DNA from: Planctomycetota bacterium
GTDB taxonomy: Bacteria; Planctomycetota; UBA1135; UBA2386
DNA: 64,000 nt
Assembly (NCBI GenBank): GCA_016794425.1
Contig: JAEUHR010000039.1
Location: forward strand, 74,420-138,419
Reading direction: 5' to 3'
The translations under genes were made by a program, and so were the position numbers. This document shows positions 43,767-53,327 of the stretch, piece after piece (position 1 is the stretch's first letter; each line of letters opens with the position of its first letter). The notes under the pieces were generated by a model. That model saw only the letters and a list, made by a program, of their open reading frames with translations, was not told where the DNA came from and did not search any database.

Positions 43767-45797
43767 TCAGTCGGCACGTTGCACCACCAGTTCGCGGACC
43801 GTGAACGGCACCGCGACCGTCGCGGCGACGTGGCAGACGAGGTCGCATTCCTGCTCGGTGCCGCTCCCGGAAACGTGCCACCGGCCGCCGTCCAACGGCA
43901 ACTCGTGGCCGTCGCGGTCACGCAGGGTCAGATCCACTCCGGCCGGCAGGCCCGGCGCGGACAGCGAATACCAGCCGTCGCCGAGCAGGAGTCCCGGGAC
44001 CGAGTGCGAGCCGGGCTGCCGGACCTCGGCGACCACTCCGGCCACGTCGTCGCGGTAGATCCCGACCACCGGCGGGTCGGACCACCACCGGAATGCGGCC
44101 GCGAAGTCGCGTTTCCACGTGGCGGCGTCCGGGTCGCCTTCCGCAGGCGGGGTGTAGGCGCGAAACGGATACGGCTGGCGGTAGCACCCGAGCCAGTAGC
44201 CGGGGATCCGCAGCGTCGCTGCCGCGCGTCGGTAGCCCAATCGCCCGTTCGTGTGGAGCCACGTGCTGAGGCGCAGGTGTTCGTGGTTGCCGTTGCGCAG
44301 CACCACGTCGCCGGCATCCATCACCACGAGTCGGTAGTCGCGCAGAAACCGCGGATCCGTCTCCATCTGACGCCCGCTGATCCAGTTCGGTTGCGGCAGT
44401 CCGTTCGGATACCCGAACAGCACCAGATCCGGTCGGCGGTCCAGGACGTAGGCGCCGTTGCCGCGGTTGTGGCCGGCCCAGAAACCGACCATCGGCGACG
44501 GCGGCGACTTCGCGATCGTGCGGTCGCACAGCCCCAGCAAGTCGAGGCACGGCAGTCGGCTGAAGTACGGTGCGCCGCCGGCTGCGTCGACCGCCACGAG
44601 CGGCCGCTCGGCACCGAAGGCGCGTTGCAGCCAGTTGCCGACCGGCTCGCCGATCCACTCCCAGGTCGGCACTTGCTGGCGCTGATCACCGTGGCGATCG
44701 ACGAAGTCCCAGCGCGCGAGGCCGACCGAGCCCAACGCCAGGCCCCAGGCCAGCGCAGGCCCGACACGGGCCAGCCGGTGCAGCTGGTCGATGCCGTGCG
44801 CCGCGAGCACGGCCAGAGGCGCGAACAGCGGCAGCATCATGCGGTTGCGCGGGAAGTGGTCGCCGCCGATCGGCACGAGGTAGGCCGACCACACCACGAC
44901 GCTGAGCAGCCCGAACTGCACGGCCGCATCGCCGCGGCGGCCCGATGCGAACACGACCGCGCCCAGCGCCGCGGGCACGAACAGCGCGCGCAGCGACAGA
45001 CCCGCCGACAGCAGGTAGTGCCAGCCGGCGAGCCAGCTGCTGGCGTTGCCGGCGGCCTTGGCGTGGGCCGTGTTGGGCAGCCAGTCGCCGTAGTAGGCGA
45101 GGCGGAACGCCAACTGCGCGGCCACGGCGACGACGACCGGTACCAGCACGGGAACGAGCAGGCGCAGCAGTTCGCGTGGCGAGTGCCTGCCGCCGCGCAC
45201 TGCGTGCAGCGTGATCACGGCACCTGCCAACATCGCCCACAGCGGTCCTTCGGGTCGGGTCCACGACAGCAGGGCGAGCGAGATGCCGAGGCCTGCGCGC
45301 CAACCTCGCTGGTGGCGCTCGCCATGTCCGTCCGCGAGTGCCCGTCGCAGCGCGACGATCGTCGCCGCGACGAGCATCATCACCAGTGGTCCTTCCAGGC
45401 CGCCGATCGCCCACAGACCGGTCGACGACAGTGAGCCCAACGTGACCACGACGATCGCCGCCGGCAGACGGGGAGGCACCAGGCCGCCGAACAACAGGAG
45501 TGCGAAGGTACCGACCGTGCTCGCGATGCCCAGCAGTCGAGCGTTGAGCACCAGATCGCCAGTGATCGGTCCGCCGATCGCGGTGAGCAGGATCCAGAGC
45601 AGATTCGAGTATCCCTCGACACGTTCACCGTCGGTCCAGGTGAGGCCTTGGCCCTGCAGCAGCCGCTCTGCGTACCGCAGCGAGATGAACGCGTCGTCGG
45701 CCATGTAGGGCCACGCGGAAGTGATGCCGTACGCCAGCATCCCGCAGGCGCACAGGAGCAACGTGGTCCGGATGGTGGTCGACGACAGCGGTTGCAT
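43767..45797 (-). CDS. Multi-pass membrane glycosyltransferase, AftB-like
   Basis: 676 residues; about 10 membrane segments in the first 400, then a soluble C-terminal region. Near the N-terminus (about 33-65) is ADDAFISLRYAERLLQGQGL followed by GERVEGYSN. This matches the 'DDA(Y/F)I.(F/L)RY...G.G..W...G..VEGYTN' signature of GT-C enzymes such as mycobacterial arabinofuranosyltransferase AftB and related polyprenyl-phosphate-sugar transferases. The Asp pair is the catalytic site in such enzymes. It probably adds a sugar from a lipid carrier to an extracytoplasmic glycan or protein. The start at 45797 was kept for lack of a better one. Confidence 0.85.
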   Translation of the reverse strand: MQPLSSTTIRTTLLLCACGMLAYGITSAWPYMADDAFISLRYAERLLQGQGLTWTDGERVEGYSNLLWILLTAIGGPITGDLVLNARLLGIASTVGTFALLLFGGLVPPRLPAAIVVVTLGSLSSTGLWAIGGLEGPLVMMLVAATIVALRRALADGHGERHQRGWRAGLGISLALLSWTRPEGPLWAMLAGAVITLHAVRGGRHSPRELLRLLVPVLVPVVVAVAAQLAFRLAYYGDWLPNTAHAKAAGNASSWLAGWHYLLSAGLSLRALFVPAALGAVVFASGRRGDAAVQFGLLSVVVWSAYLVPIGGDHFPRNRMMLPLFAPLAVLAAHGIDQLHRLARVGPALAWGLALGSVGLARWDFVDRHGDQRQQVPTWEWIGEPVGNWLQRAFGAERPLVAVDAAGGAPYFSRLPCLDLLGLCDRTIAKSPPSPMVGFWAGHNRGNGAYVLDRRPDLVLFGYPNGLPQPNWISGRQMETDPRFLRDYRLVVMDAGDVVLRNGNHEHLRLSTWLHTNGRLGYRRAAATLRIPGYWLGCYRQPYPFRAYTPPAEGDPDAATWKRDFAAAFRWWSDPPVVGIYRDDVAGVVAEVRQPGSHSVPGLLLGDGWYSLSAPGLPAGVDLTLRDRDGHELPLDGGRWHVSGSGTEQECDLVCHVAATVAVPFTVRELVVQRAD

Positions 45798-45891
45798 GCG
45801 CGGCGATTGCGGATGGCGCGGATGCTACCCGCGCGCCGCCGTCGCACCGCCGCGTCCAACCGCGCGACACCGAAGCCGGTGCCGCGGTCGC

Positions 45892-45937
45892 CGCGGAACG
45901 CGGGGAACGCGGGGAACGCGGGGAACGCGGGGAACGC
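45892..45937. repeat. Short tandem repeat, 9-bp unit
   Basis: The unit CGGGGAACG is repeated about four and a half times, the first copy slightly changed. It lies in the 507-bp gap between the glycosyltransferase and the membrane protein genes. In one frame it would read as repeated Phe-Pro-Ala. No gene is supported there. It may be a slippage-prone site. Confidence 0.8.
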
Positions 45938-46035
45938 GAGGCCGACGTGGCCCCAGCGGACCTTGGTGCCGTCGAGGTGCCAGTGCACGAACTCCGCCGC
46001 GCAGCTGAGCGCAGAACGAAACGGAGCACCGCACG

Positions 46036-46245
46036 GTGCTGCACCTCGAGCACCGGTTCGGCTGGGCACAGGCGTTCGGCGGCAGCGACGACGTGTTCCT
46101 GACCGAGCGCTTCTACATGGGCGGCTTCAACCTGCGCGGCCTCGACGACCGGCGCGCCGGCCCGAGCCAGTTCGGCCGGCCGATCGGCGGTGAAGCGCTC
46201 TACACCGGCAGCGTCGGAGTGTTCTTCCCGGCAGCCCGGACTGAC
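46036..46245 (+). pseudogene. BamA/Omp85 C-terminal barrel fragment
   Basis: About 70 residues: HRFGWAQAFGGSDDVFLTER, FYMGGFNLRGLDDRRAGPSQ and PIGGEALYTGSVGVFFP. The RFY.GG..LRG, ...GP and .P.GGE... pattern belongs to the last third of BamA/Omp85-type surface-antigen barrels. No start, no POTRA domains and no final barrel strands are present, so it is a fragment left by a rearrangement. The flanks show no similarity to it. Confidence 0.6.
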
Positions 46246-46304
46246 TGCGACCCCAGGCGCCGCGCTACGGTCCGACGCAGCGGCTCGCGCTGTCGACCGT
46301 GCCG

Positions 46305-46958
46305 TCAGTTCCAGCGGGCGTTGCGACCGAACAGGACCATCGCCGCGACGAACAGCAGGTAGACCCCGCCGACCCCCAGGGTCGGCCCCGCGGCGACCAG
46401 CAGCGCCGGCATGCCGAATCCGTTGAGGTGCAGCACGATGCTGCCGACCAGCAGCAGGGCCAGGACCCCGACGACCTTGACGAGGCTGCGGTTGGAGGTG
46501 ACGCCCGGCGCCCAGTTCTTGATCAACACCGACACGGTGTAGAGCAGGCACGCGCCGTTCAGGATCCACGCCGCCACCAGCCACCACGAGACCCCTGCCG
46601 CACCAGCCACCGGCTGCGCGGGACTCGGGGCAGCGGGTGCTGGCGCATGGCCGAGCAGGACCACTCCCGCGAGCGCCGTCCAGACGAGGGAAGAGCCGAC
46701 CACCATGCCCGGCAGGCCGGCGCGGCAGAACAGGAACCCCCACGGCAGCAACATGCCGGCCGCCCGGTTGCGCCAGGTCACCTCCCCGACCCTGGCCGTC
46801 CGCAGCAGCAGGGCGCCGAGCCCGGCCAGCGCCAGGCCGACGACCGCCGCCACCAGCAGTGCCAGCCATGGGTTCAGGACCGAACGCAGCCCGAGCGTGA
46901 GCCCGATCACGGCAGCGAACGGCAGCGAGCGATAGAACAGGTACCGGACCCAGAACAT
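46305..46958 (-). CDS. Multi-pass membrane protein, unknown family
   Basis: 217 residues from the ATG at 46958. It has about six hydrophobic segments, for example FAAVIGLTLGLRSV, LLVAAVVGLALAGLGALLL and VVGVLALLLVGSIVLHLNGF. A short loop with APAPAAPSPAQPVAG separates the two halves. It starts 113 bp from the divergent PurM-like gene. No motif pointing to a transporter or enzyme was recognised. It ends GGVYLLFVAAMVLFGRNARW. Confidence 0.75.
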   Translation of the reverse strand: MFWVRYLFYRSLPFAAVIGLTLGLRSVLNPWLALLVAAVVGLALAGLGALLLRTARVGEVTWRNRAAGMLLPWGFLFCRAGLPGMVVGSSLVWTALAGVVLLGHAPAPAAPSPAQPVAGAAGVSWWLVAAWILNGACLLYTVSVLIKNWAPGVTSNRSLVKVVGVLALLLVGSIVLHLNGFGMPALLVAAGPTLGVGGVYLLFVAAMVLFGRNARWN

Positions 46959-47071
46959 GCCCCTACGATCCGGAGCAGCCCCCGGACGTGGCACGCGCCG
47001 AACGGAATCCTCGGCCGGTGAACCGCCGGCGGTCCCTCGCATTCCCCGGAGCAGCCCTCCATCCTGTCGGT

Positions 47072-48175
47072 ATGTCGAAGATCGACTACAAGCAGGCCGG
47101 CGTCGACTACGGCAAGATCGACCCGCTGAAGATCCTGGCCCAGCAGGCGGCCGCGGCGACCGCCGGCAACCTCGCCCGGCACGGCCTGACCGAGGTGGCG
47201 GCTTCGCGCGGCGAATCGGCCTACCTGATCGACTGTGGCGACTTCTACCTCGCGTCGATCACCGAGTGCCTCGGCACCAAGGCGCTGGTCGCCGACGCCA
47301 TGCGCGCGATCACCGGCAAGACCTACTACGACCGGATCGCCCAGGACACGCTGGCGATGGCGATCAACGACCTGATCACGGTCGGCGCCACGCCGGTCTC
47401 GGTGCACGCCTACTGGGCGGCCGGCGGCAGCGGCTGGTTCGACGACGCGCAGCGCGCGCTCGACCTCGTCACCGGCTGGCGTGCGGCCTGCGATCGCTGC
47501 GGCGTCGCGTGGGGCGGCGGCGAGACCCCGGCACTCGCCGGCGTCGTCGCCGACGACCGCATCGACCTGGCGGCGTCGTGCGTCGGTCTCGTTCGCCCGA
47601 AGGCACGCCTGACGCTCGGCGAACGGCTCGGCCCTGGCGATGCGATCGTGCTGCTCGCTTCGTCGGGCATCCACGCGAACGGTGTCTCGCTGGCACGCAA
47701 GCTCGCCGAACGGCTGCCCGCGGGCTACGGCACGACGCTGCCGAGCGGGGCCCTGTTCGGCGAAGCCCTGCTGGCACCGACCGTGCTCTACAGCCCGGTG
47801 ACCGAAGCGCTCGCTGCAGCCGGCATCGTGCCGCACTACCAGGCGAACATCACCGGCCACGGCTGGCGCAAGGTGATGCGGCACGGCAAGGCGCTCACCT
47901 ACCACTTCCATGCGCTGCCCGAAGTGCCCGAGGTGCTCCGGTTCCTGCAGCGCGAGACCGGCAGCGACGACCGCGCGGCCTACGGCAACCTGAACATGGG
48001 GGCCGGCTACGCGCTGTTCGTCGCCGCGGCCGATGCACCGCGCGTGGTGCAGATCGCCGAGCAGCTCGGCGTGCGGGCGCTGCACGCGGGCACCGTGCGC
48101 GCGGGCGAGAAGCAGGTGGTGCTGGAGCCGCTCGGGCTCACGTTCGGCGGTGACGACCTGCACGTGCGCGCGTGA
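47072..48175 (+). CDS. PurM-like AIR synthase (phosphoribosylformylglycinamidine cyclo-ligase-related)
   Basis: 367 residues from the ATG at 47072. The start MSKIDYKQAGVDYGKIDPLK matches the '.Y..AGVD...' opening of AIR synthases. The usual DGVGTK motif is replaced by TECLGTKALVADA. Further motifs are MAINDLITVGATPVSVHAYW, AWGGGETPALAGVV, SSGIHANGVSLARKL and the late NITGHGWRKVMRHGKALTYH, followed by NLNMGAGYALFV. These belong to the PurM superfamily of ATP-binding enzymes. The divergence from the typical motif means the substrate may not be FGAM; 'AIR synthase-related' is the safe label. No other purine genes are near. Confidence 0.85.
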   Translation: MSKIDYKQAGVDYGKIDPLKILAQQAAAATAGNLARHGLTEVAASRGESAYLIDCGDFYLASITECLGTKALVADAMRAITGKTYYDRIAQDTLAMAINDLITVGATPVSVHAYWAAGGSGWFDDAQRALDLVTGWRAACDRCGVAWGGGETPALAGVVADDRIDLAASCVGLVRPKARLTLGERLGPGDAIVLLASSGIHANGVSLARKLAERLPAGYGTTLPSGALFGEALLAPTVLYSPVTEALAAAGIVPHYQANITGHGWRKVMRHGKALTYHFHALPEVPEVLRFLQRETGSDDRAAYGNLNMGAGYALFVAAADAPRVVQIAEQLGVRALHAGTVRAGEKQVVLEPLGLTFGGDDLHVRA

Positions 48176-48575
48176 CCGCATCGGTCAGGGGAGCACGCCG
48201 TCCATCGGACCTGTTCCTTCGGACTCGGACGTCGGCGACTCCTGCGGTGCCAGAATCGGGCATCGCCGTCCTTCTGGCGCATGGGAAGCGCATGGGAAAA
48301 GGAAGCTGCGGTTCGCAGGCCCCGAACCCCACCACCGGCCGGCCACCGATGGCGATCTCCGCCGCAGCTCCGCCCACCCGTGGCGCGGTCCTCCACCGCG
48401 GCGCCGCGGTCCAGGTGCATGCGGCACGGACCGCCGGCGCCATCGGCCGCGAGGTCGCCGACGCGGGCTCGCCGAGCCTCGCCAGAGGGGTGTGGACACG
48501 ATTTCTCGGGATCGATCGGCCGCGGCAGCGAGGAACCGTGTGGAGGGGGCAGAACTCCTTCCCAGGACCGACCTC
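48176..48575. other. Intergenic region of 400 bp
   Basis: Between the PurM-like gene and the secreted protein gene. It contains hairpin-repeat copy 1 at 48289. Beyond that no gene, relic or RNA was recognised. Confidence 0.5.
48289..48350 (+). repeat. Hairpin repeat element, copy 1 of 3
   Basis: Starts CGCATGGGAAAAGG; stem CTGCG, loop GTT, CGCAG (48306-48318), followed by a C-rich tail with GAACCCCACC and CCGGCCGGCCACC. This copy has one change at the end of the stem and one in the C-run, so it is the most diverged. Copies 2 and 3 are at 56685 and 63543. Confidence 0.6.
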
Positions 48576-50225
48576 ATGCTGCCATCCCTTCGCCGTCTCC
48601 TCGTTCCCGCTCTCGCTGCGACCACGTTCGCGGCGGCCCTCGCCGCCCAGTGCCAGAGCGTGACCACCGCCCTCAACCCGACCTTCGCGCAGAGCGGGAT
48701 CATGTTCGACGTCGTGAACGTCTCCGCCGACCCGATCCAAGTCACCGGCATGGATCAGATGGCATCCGACTTCGGGGTGACGCACGTCCACGTCTACACG
48801 AAGGTCGGGACCTGGAACGGTTCGCAGGCGACGCCGGCGGCCTGGACGCTGGTCGGCTCGAATCCGCTGTGGGGGCACTGGCCGTACCCGCTGCTGTCGT
48901 CGCTGAACATCCCGATGAACGTGGTGATCCCGCCCGGAGGCACGCAGGGGTTCTACGTCGGCGCGACCTACATCGACCCGACCGACATGCTCGCGTTCCG
49001 CAGCGGTGTCAACCAGCTCGGTGCGTCGCAGGGCAACGACGGCACGCTGGACGTTCGCATCGGTGCAGTCGTCTACTACCCGTTCTCGACGACCGTGGGG
49101 CTGTCCAACGGCGACGGCGTCTACTCACTCGGCAGGGTGCACTACTGCAAGGCCGCGACGAACACCGTGATCGGCACCGGCTGCGGCGCCAACGCGAACT
49201 CGTTCTACGGCTCCTACCCCGATGCGGCCGCCGCGCAGCAGGCCTTGGACGGCAACGTGCTGCGCCTCGCTCCGAACGCGACCGGCTACACGGGGACGTG
49301 GGAGAACGGCACCGCGGCCGCTTCGTACATTCCGCCATCGGGCGCGATCCCGCTGCCCGTCGGTGACGACAACTTCGTGCCGCTCACGCCGAGCACACCG
49401 CTGCCGACGCCATACGGCGCGCAGCCGGTGCTCGCGGTCAGTGGCAACGGCATCGTCGCGTTCGGTCCGTTCGTCGACACGCCGGGAACGAACGCGTGGC
49501 TGCCGACGACGGACGCGTTCCTGCAGGGCACGAGCGGCGGCGTCTACGCGTGGCACGACTACAACTCGATCGAGCCGGGCAGCGGTGCCGTCACCTACCA
49601 CTACGCGGGCAACCTGCTCTGCGTGACGTTCGCGGACGTCGAGAACTACCCCATGGGGTTGCCGAACCGCAGCACGCTGCAGTTCCAGTTCGATCTGTCG
49701 ACCGGCGCCATCGCGATCGTGTTCGTGCAGATCGACGGCAGTGTGGCGAGTCCCTACGGCTCGAGCCACGTCGTCGGCGTCACGGCGCCGGGCGGGTCGA
49801 TGGATCCGGGCGCCGTCGATCTCGCCACCGCGCCGCTGCTGACGACGAGTCCGGAAGGTGGCCAGCGGCTGGCGCTGCAGGGAACGTCGACGCCGGTGAC
49901 CGGCACGACGTGGCAGCTGCGGACCACGGACCTGCCGGCGGCGACGTTGTTCGGGATCACGGTGATCGGTCTGTCGGATCCCGCGGTGGACGACCTCACG
50001 ATCGTCGGCATGCCGGCCTGCGGCCTGCGCGCGTCGCTCGACATCCTGACTGCGTTCACGGTCGCGCCGGGCACGCCGTTCCACGACTGGGGCATCGGGA
50101 TCCCGGCGAACACGCCGCTCGGCCTGCCGGTCTTCGCGACGACGATCGTGGCGCCGGATCCGGCGACGAACGCGTTCGGCCTCATCACGAGCAACGGCGT
50201 CCGTGGGCTCGTGAACGGCTTCTAG
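48576..50225 (+). CDS. Secreted protein with C-terminal module
   Basis: 549 residues from the ATG at 48576. The signal peptide MLPSLRRLLVPALAATTFAA is followed by AALAAQC. The N-terminal half (GIMFDVVNVSADPIQVTGMD; NNPLWGHWPYPLL-like strands) is beta-rich and of unknown fold. A middle region contains aromatic patches such as YAWHDYNSIEPGSG, often found in lectin- or fibronectin-like domains. It ends in the shared module: MPACGLRASLDILTAFTVAP, TPLGLPVFATTIVAPD, and ITSNGVRGLVNGF. The kinase gene follows 56 bp later on the same strand and may be co-transcribed, so the two could belong to one surface-sensing unit. Confidence 0.8.
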   Translation: MLPSLRRLLVPALAATTFAAALAAQCQSVTTALNPTFAQSGIMFDVVNVSADPIQVTGMDQMASDFGVTHVHVYTKVGTWNGSQATPAAWTLVGSNPLWGHWPYPLLSSLNIPMNVVIPPGGTQGFYVGATYIDPTDMLAFRSGVNQLGASQGNDGTLDVRIGAVVYYPFSTTVGLSNGDGVYSLGRVHYCKAATNTVIGTGCGANANSFYGSYPDAAAAQQALDGNVLRLAPNATGYTGTWENGTAAASYIPPSGAIPLPVGDDNFVPLTPSTPLPTPYGAQPVLAVSGNGIVAFGPFVDTPGTNAWLPTTDAFLQGTSGGVYAWHDYNSIEPGSGAVTYHYAGNLLCVTFADVENYPMGLPNRSTLQFQFDLSTGAIAIVFVQIDGSVASPYGSSHVVGVTAPGGSMDPGAVDLATAPLLTTSPEGGQRLALQGTSTPVTGTTWQLRTTDLPAATLFGITVIGLSDPAVDDLTIVGMPACGLRASLDILTAFTVAPGTPFHDWGIGIPANTPLGLPVFATTIVAPDPATNAFGLITSNGVRGLVNGF

Positions 50226-50281
50226 GGCGGCGGGGGCCCGATGTCCGGGCCGGCTCGCTACTGTTCGCCGCCACTCCTCCC

Positions 50282-52639
50282 ATGCCGACGCGCAGCGAAT
50301 CCGTCCACCGCATCTTCGCGCTCGCGTGCGACTTGACCGGTGCCGAGCGCGATGCGCTGCTCTGCCGCGAGTGTGGTGGTGACGACGCGCTGCGTGCGGA
50401 AGTCGAAGAGCTGCTGCGCCACGACGAGAACGCGTCGTTCCTCGGCGAAGCGCGGCTCGCGGCCGTGCGCGGCCAGCTCGTTCGCGACGACGAGCCGATG
50501 CCCGGACGCATCGGTGCGTTCCGCATCACCGGCGTGCTCGGGCGCGGCGGGATGGGCGTCGTGTATCGCGCGGTGCAGGATCGGCCGGTGCGCGACGTCG
50601 CGCTGAAGGTGCTGGCGCCGGGCTTCGGCGGCGCCGAGGCGCGCGCGCGGTTCGCGGTGGAGGCGGAAGCGCTCGGTCGGCTGCAGCATCCGGGCATCGC
50701 GCAGATCTTCGAGGCGGGCAGTTTTGCTGGAACCGCCGATCGTCCGTACCTCGCGATGGAGCTCGTCGAAGGCGAGCCGCTGCATGCGTGGGCCAAGCGC
50801 CAGTCGTCGATCGAAGCGCGCGTTCGCATGGTCGTGCAGATTGCCGAGGCCGTGCACCACGCGCACCAGAAGGGCCTCGTGCATCGCGACCTGAAGCCGA
50901 GCAACGTGCTCGTGTCGACCGACGGCCGCGCGAAGGTCCTCGACTTCGGCATCGCGCGTCTCGTCGACGACGACCGCGGCCGCACGCTGCACACGCACAC
51001 CGGGCAGATGCTGGGCACGCTCGCGTACATGAGCCCGGAGCAGGCGAACGGGCAGAGCGAACGCGTGGACATCCGCGCCGACGTCTACGCGCTCGGCGTG
51101 ATCGCGTATGAACTGTTCGCCGGTGCGCTGCCGATCGACGTTCGCGGCGGTGCGGTGACGCAGGTCCTGCTCCGCATCGTCGAGCAGGAGCCGGTGCCGC
51201 TCGGCGCTCACGACCGTCGCTTGCGCAGTGACCTCCAGACCATCGTCGGCAAGGCGCTGCAGAAGGAGCCCGAGCGCCGTTACGACTCGGCGCAGGCGTT
51301 GGCGGACGACCTGCAGCGCTTCCTGCAGAACGAACCCATCCGCGCGCGGCCGGCGACGGCGGCCTATCTCCTGCGCCGCTTCGCGCGCCGCCATCGTGGT
51401 CTGGTCGCGGGCGCCGTGCTCGCGGTGGTGGCACTGCTCGTGGGTTCCGGGCTCGCGGTCGCGTGGGCCGTGCGCGCCGAGGCCGCCGAGACGACGGCCC
51501 GTGAGGAAGCGCGCATCGCGAACCAGACCACGGACATCCTGCGATGGTTGCTGGTGGGCGCCAATCCCGAGTTCGCGGCCGGGCGCGACCTGACGGCGCG
51601 GGAGATCCTGTTCGCGGGCCGCGGCGTCGTCGAGCGAGCGCTTGCCGCCGAGCCGGTGGCGGGGGCGCGGGTCGCGTTGATCATGGGCGAGGTGTTCGTG
51701 ACGCTCGGCGAATTCGCGACGGCCGAAGGGCTCTACCAGCGTGCGTACGACACGCTGCGGGGCACGATCCACGGCGACGATGCCCGCCTCGTCGAGGCCC
51801 TGCACCAACGCGCATGGGCGCTCTTGCGCGCGCAGCGCTTCGACGAAGCGGAGCCGTTGTTCGCCGAGGCGCTCGCCATGCATCGCCGGCTCGGCGACGC
51901 GAACAGCATCGCGCCCGCGAAGTGCTTCGAAGGCCTCGCCCAGATCGTCTCGCAGCGCGGCGATTGCGATGCAGCGCTGCGCCTGCTCGGCGAAGCACTG
52001 CCGTTGCGCGAACGCGAAGGCGACCCGTTGCGCCTCGCCTACCACTGGCAGTCCGTCGCCACCACGAACATGCTGGCGGGCCGCCTCGACGCCGCCGACG
52101 CGGCCTACGGAAAGGCGCAGGCGCTGCTGCCGACCGCGGGCAACGAGGCCTACCTCGCGAGTCTCGCCACCAATCTCGGCAACCTGCGGGTTCGCCAGCG
52201 GCGGTTGCCCGATGCCGAGACGTTCTTCCGTCAAGCACTCGAACTGTCCGAGACGTGCTACGGCGCAACGAGCCCACGCCTCGTGTCGATGCTGCTGAAT
52301 GTCGGGACGATCTGCGCGCAGACGAACCGTTTCGCCGAGAGCGAACCGTTCCTGCGCCGCGCCATCGCGGTGGGCGGCGACGAGACGAAATCGACCGATC
52401 GGGCGCTCGCGAGCGCGCTCGCCAATCTCGCGAAGCTGTGCGCGCTGCAGGATCGCTTGGAAGAGGCAGTGGGCCTGTGGAACCGCGCGGACGCGATGGA
52501 ACAGCGGTTGCGGCCCGGCTCGCCGGGTCACCTCGAGCTGCTCCACGAACTGGCGTCGGCCCACGAGCGGCTCGGCGACGAACTGACGGCGGCCGGAATC
52601 CGCGATCGGATCGACGCGATGCAGAAGCCGGCGAAGTGA
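50282..52639 (+). CDS. Membrane Ser/Thr protein kinase with TPR region
   Basis: 785 residues. Kinase domain about 80-350: VLGRGGMGVVYRAV, VALKVL with Lys109, HRDLKPSN at 201-208, DFG at 221-223, GTLAYMSPEQ. A single membrane segment lies at about 373-396. The C-terminal part (about 460-780) is built of TPR units of about 34-42 residues, for example VEALHQRAWALLRAQRFDEA, EPLFAEALAMHRRLG and SLATNLGNLRVRQRRLPDAE. These form the sensor or protein-binding platform. The ECF sigma factor gene starts 94 bp after its stop, a pairing also seen at 2-5 kb. All catalytic residues are present, so activity is likely. Confidence 0.93.
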   Translation: MPTRSESVHRIFALACDLTGAERDALLCRECGGDDALRAEVEELLRHDENASFLGEARLAAVRGQLVRDDEPMPGRIGAFRITGVLGRGGMGVVYRAVQDRPVRDVALKVLAPGFGGAEARARFAVEAEALGRLQHPGIAQIFEAGSFAGTADRPYLAMELVEGEPLHAWAKRQSSIEARVRMVVQIAEAVHHAHQKGLVHRDLKPSNVLVSTDGRAKVLDFGIARLVDDDRGRTLHTHTGQMLGTLAYMSPEQANGQSERVDIRADVYALGVIAYELFAGALPIDVRGGAVTQVLLRIVEQEPVPLGAHDRRLRSDLQTIVGKALQKEPERRYDSAQALADDLQRFLQNEPIRARPATAAYLLRRFARRHRGLVAGAVLAVVALLVGSGLAVAWAVRAEAAETTAREEARIANQTTDILRWLLVGANPEFAAGRDLTAREILFAGRGVVERALAAEPVAGARVALIMGEVFVTLGEFATAEGLYQRAYDTLRGTIHGDDARLVEALHQRAWALLRAQRFDEAEPLFAEALAMHRRLGDANSIAPAKCFEGLAQIVSQRGDCDAALRLLGEALPLREREGDPLRLAYHWQSVATTNMLAGRLDAADAAYGKAQALLPTAGNEAYLASLATNLGNLRVRQRRLPDAETFFRQALELSETCYGATSPRLVSMLLNVGTICAQTNRFAESEPFLRRAIAVGGDETKSTDRALASALANLAKLCALQDRLEEAVGLWNRADAMEQRLRPGSPGHLELLHELASAHERLGDELTAAGIRDRIDAMQKPAK

Positions 52640-52733
52640 CCGGGGGGACGGCGCCCCGGGTCCCGCTGGCGGCGTCACTCGTTCGCGGAGCGAATCCGTT
52701 CGGCGGCGGCTACGCTTCCGGCCCGCCCTCTCC

Positions 52734-53327
52734 ATGTCGGCCAGCCCGCACGCGATCACCCTCTGCCTGCAGCGCCTGCGCTCCGGTGAAGCGGCGGCGG
52801 CGAACGAGATGCTGCCGCTGGTCTATCAGGAGCTGCGTGGCCTCGCGGGTCATCTGATGCGCGGCGATCGCGCGCACACCCTGCAGCCCACGGCGCTAGT
52901 GCACGAGGCGTGGCTGAAGATCGCGCCGGCACTCGACGGCGGCGCTTCGCCGCGCGATCGCCAGCACTTCCTCGCCGTCGCCGCGACCGCGATGCGGCAG
53001 GTGCTGATCAACCACGCGCGCGATCGTGCCGCGCAGAAGCGCGGCGGCGCCGGGGTCGCGCGGGTGCCGCTCGACGAGTGCGTCGACGCGATCCAGGCCG
53101 AGACCGGCGATCTCGTCGCACTGAACGACCTGCTCGAACGCTTCGCCAAGGACCACCCACGGCCCGCGCAGATCGTCGAGCTGCGCGTGTTCGGCGGCAT
53201 GCTCGTCGAAGAAGTCGCCGCAGCGCTCGACCTCGCCGAGAGCACCGTCAAGGCCGACTGGCGCTTCGCGCGCGCCTGGCTGCAACAAGCGATGCCGGGA
53301 ACACCTGATCGGCGCCAGCGACGCTGA
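52734..53327 (+). CDS. ECF RNA polymerase sigma factor (TIGR02999-like)
   Basis: 197 residues. It starts MSASPHAITLCLQRLRSGEA and has the ECF region-2 block VYQELRGLAGHLMRGDRAHT followed by LQPTALVHEAWLKIAP. Then DRQHFLAVAATAMRQVLINH and ARDRAAQKRGG follow. Region 4 is ALNDLLERFAKDHPRPAQIV, LRVFGGMLVEEVAAALDLAE, and TVKADWRFARAWL. This layout (QPTALVHEA...LK, F..AA..MR..L) is that of the planctomycete-rich ECF subfamily often linked to kinases. It directs RNA polymerase to unknown promoters. It follows the kinase gene by 94 bp. Its stop overlaps the start of a sigma-like relic in another frame. Confidence 0.9.
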   Translation: MSASPHAITLCLQRLRSGEAAAANEMLPLVYQELRGLAGHLMRGDRAHTLQPTALVHEAWLKIAPALDGGASPRDRQHFLAVAATAMRQVLINHARDRAAQKRGGAGVARVPLDECVDAIQAETGDLVALNDLLERFAKDHPRPAQIVELRVFGGMLVEEVAAALDLAESTVKADWRFARAWLQQAMPGTPDRRQRR

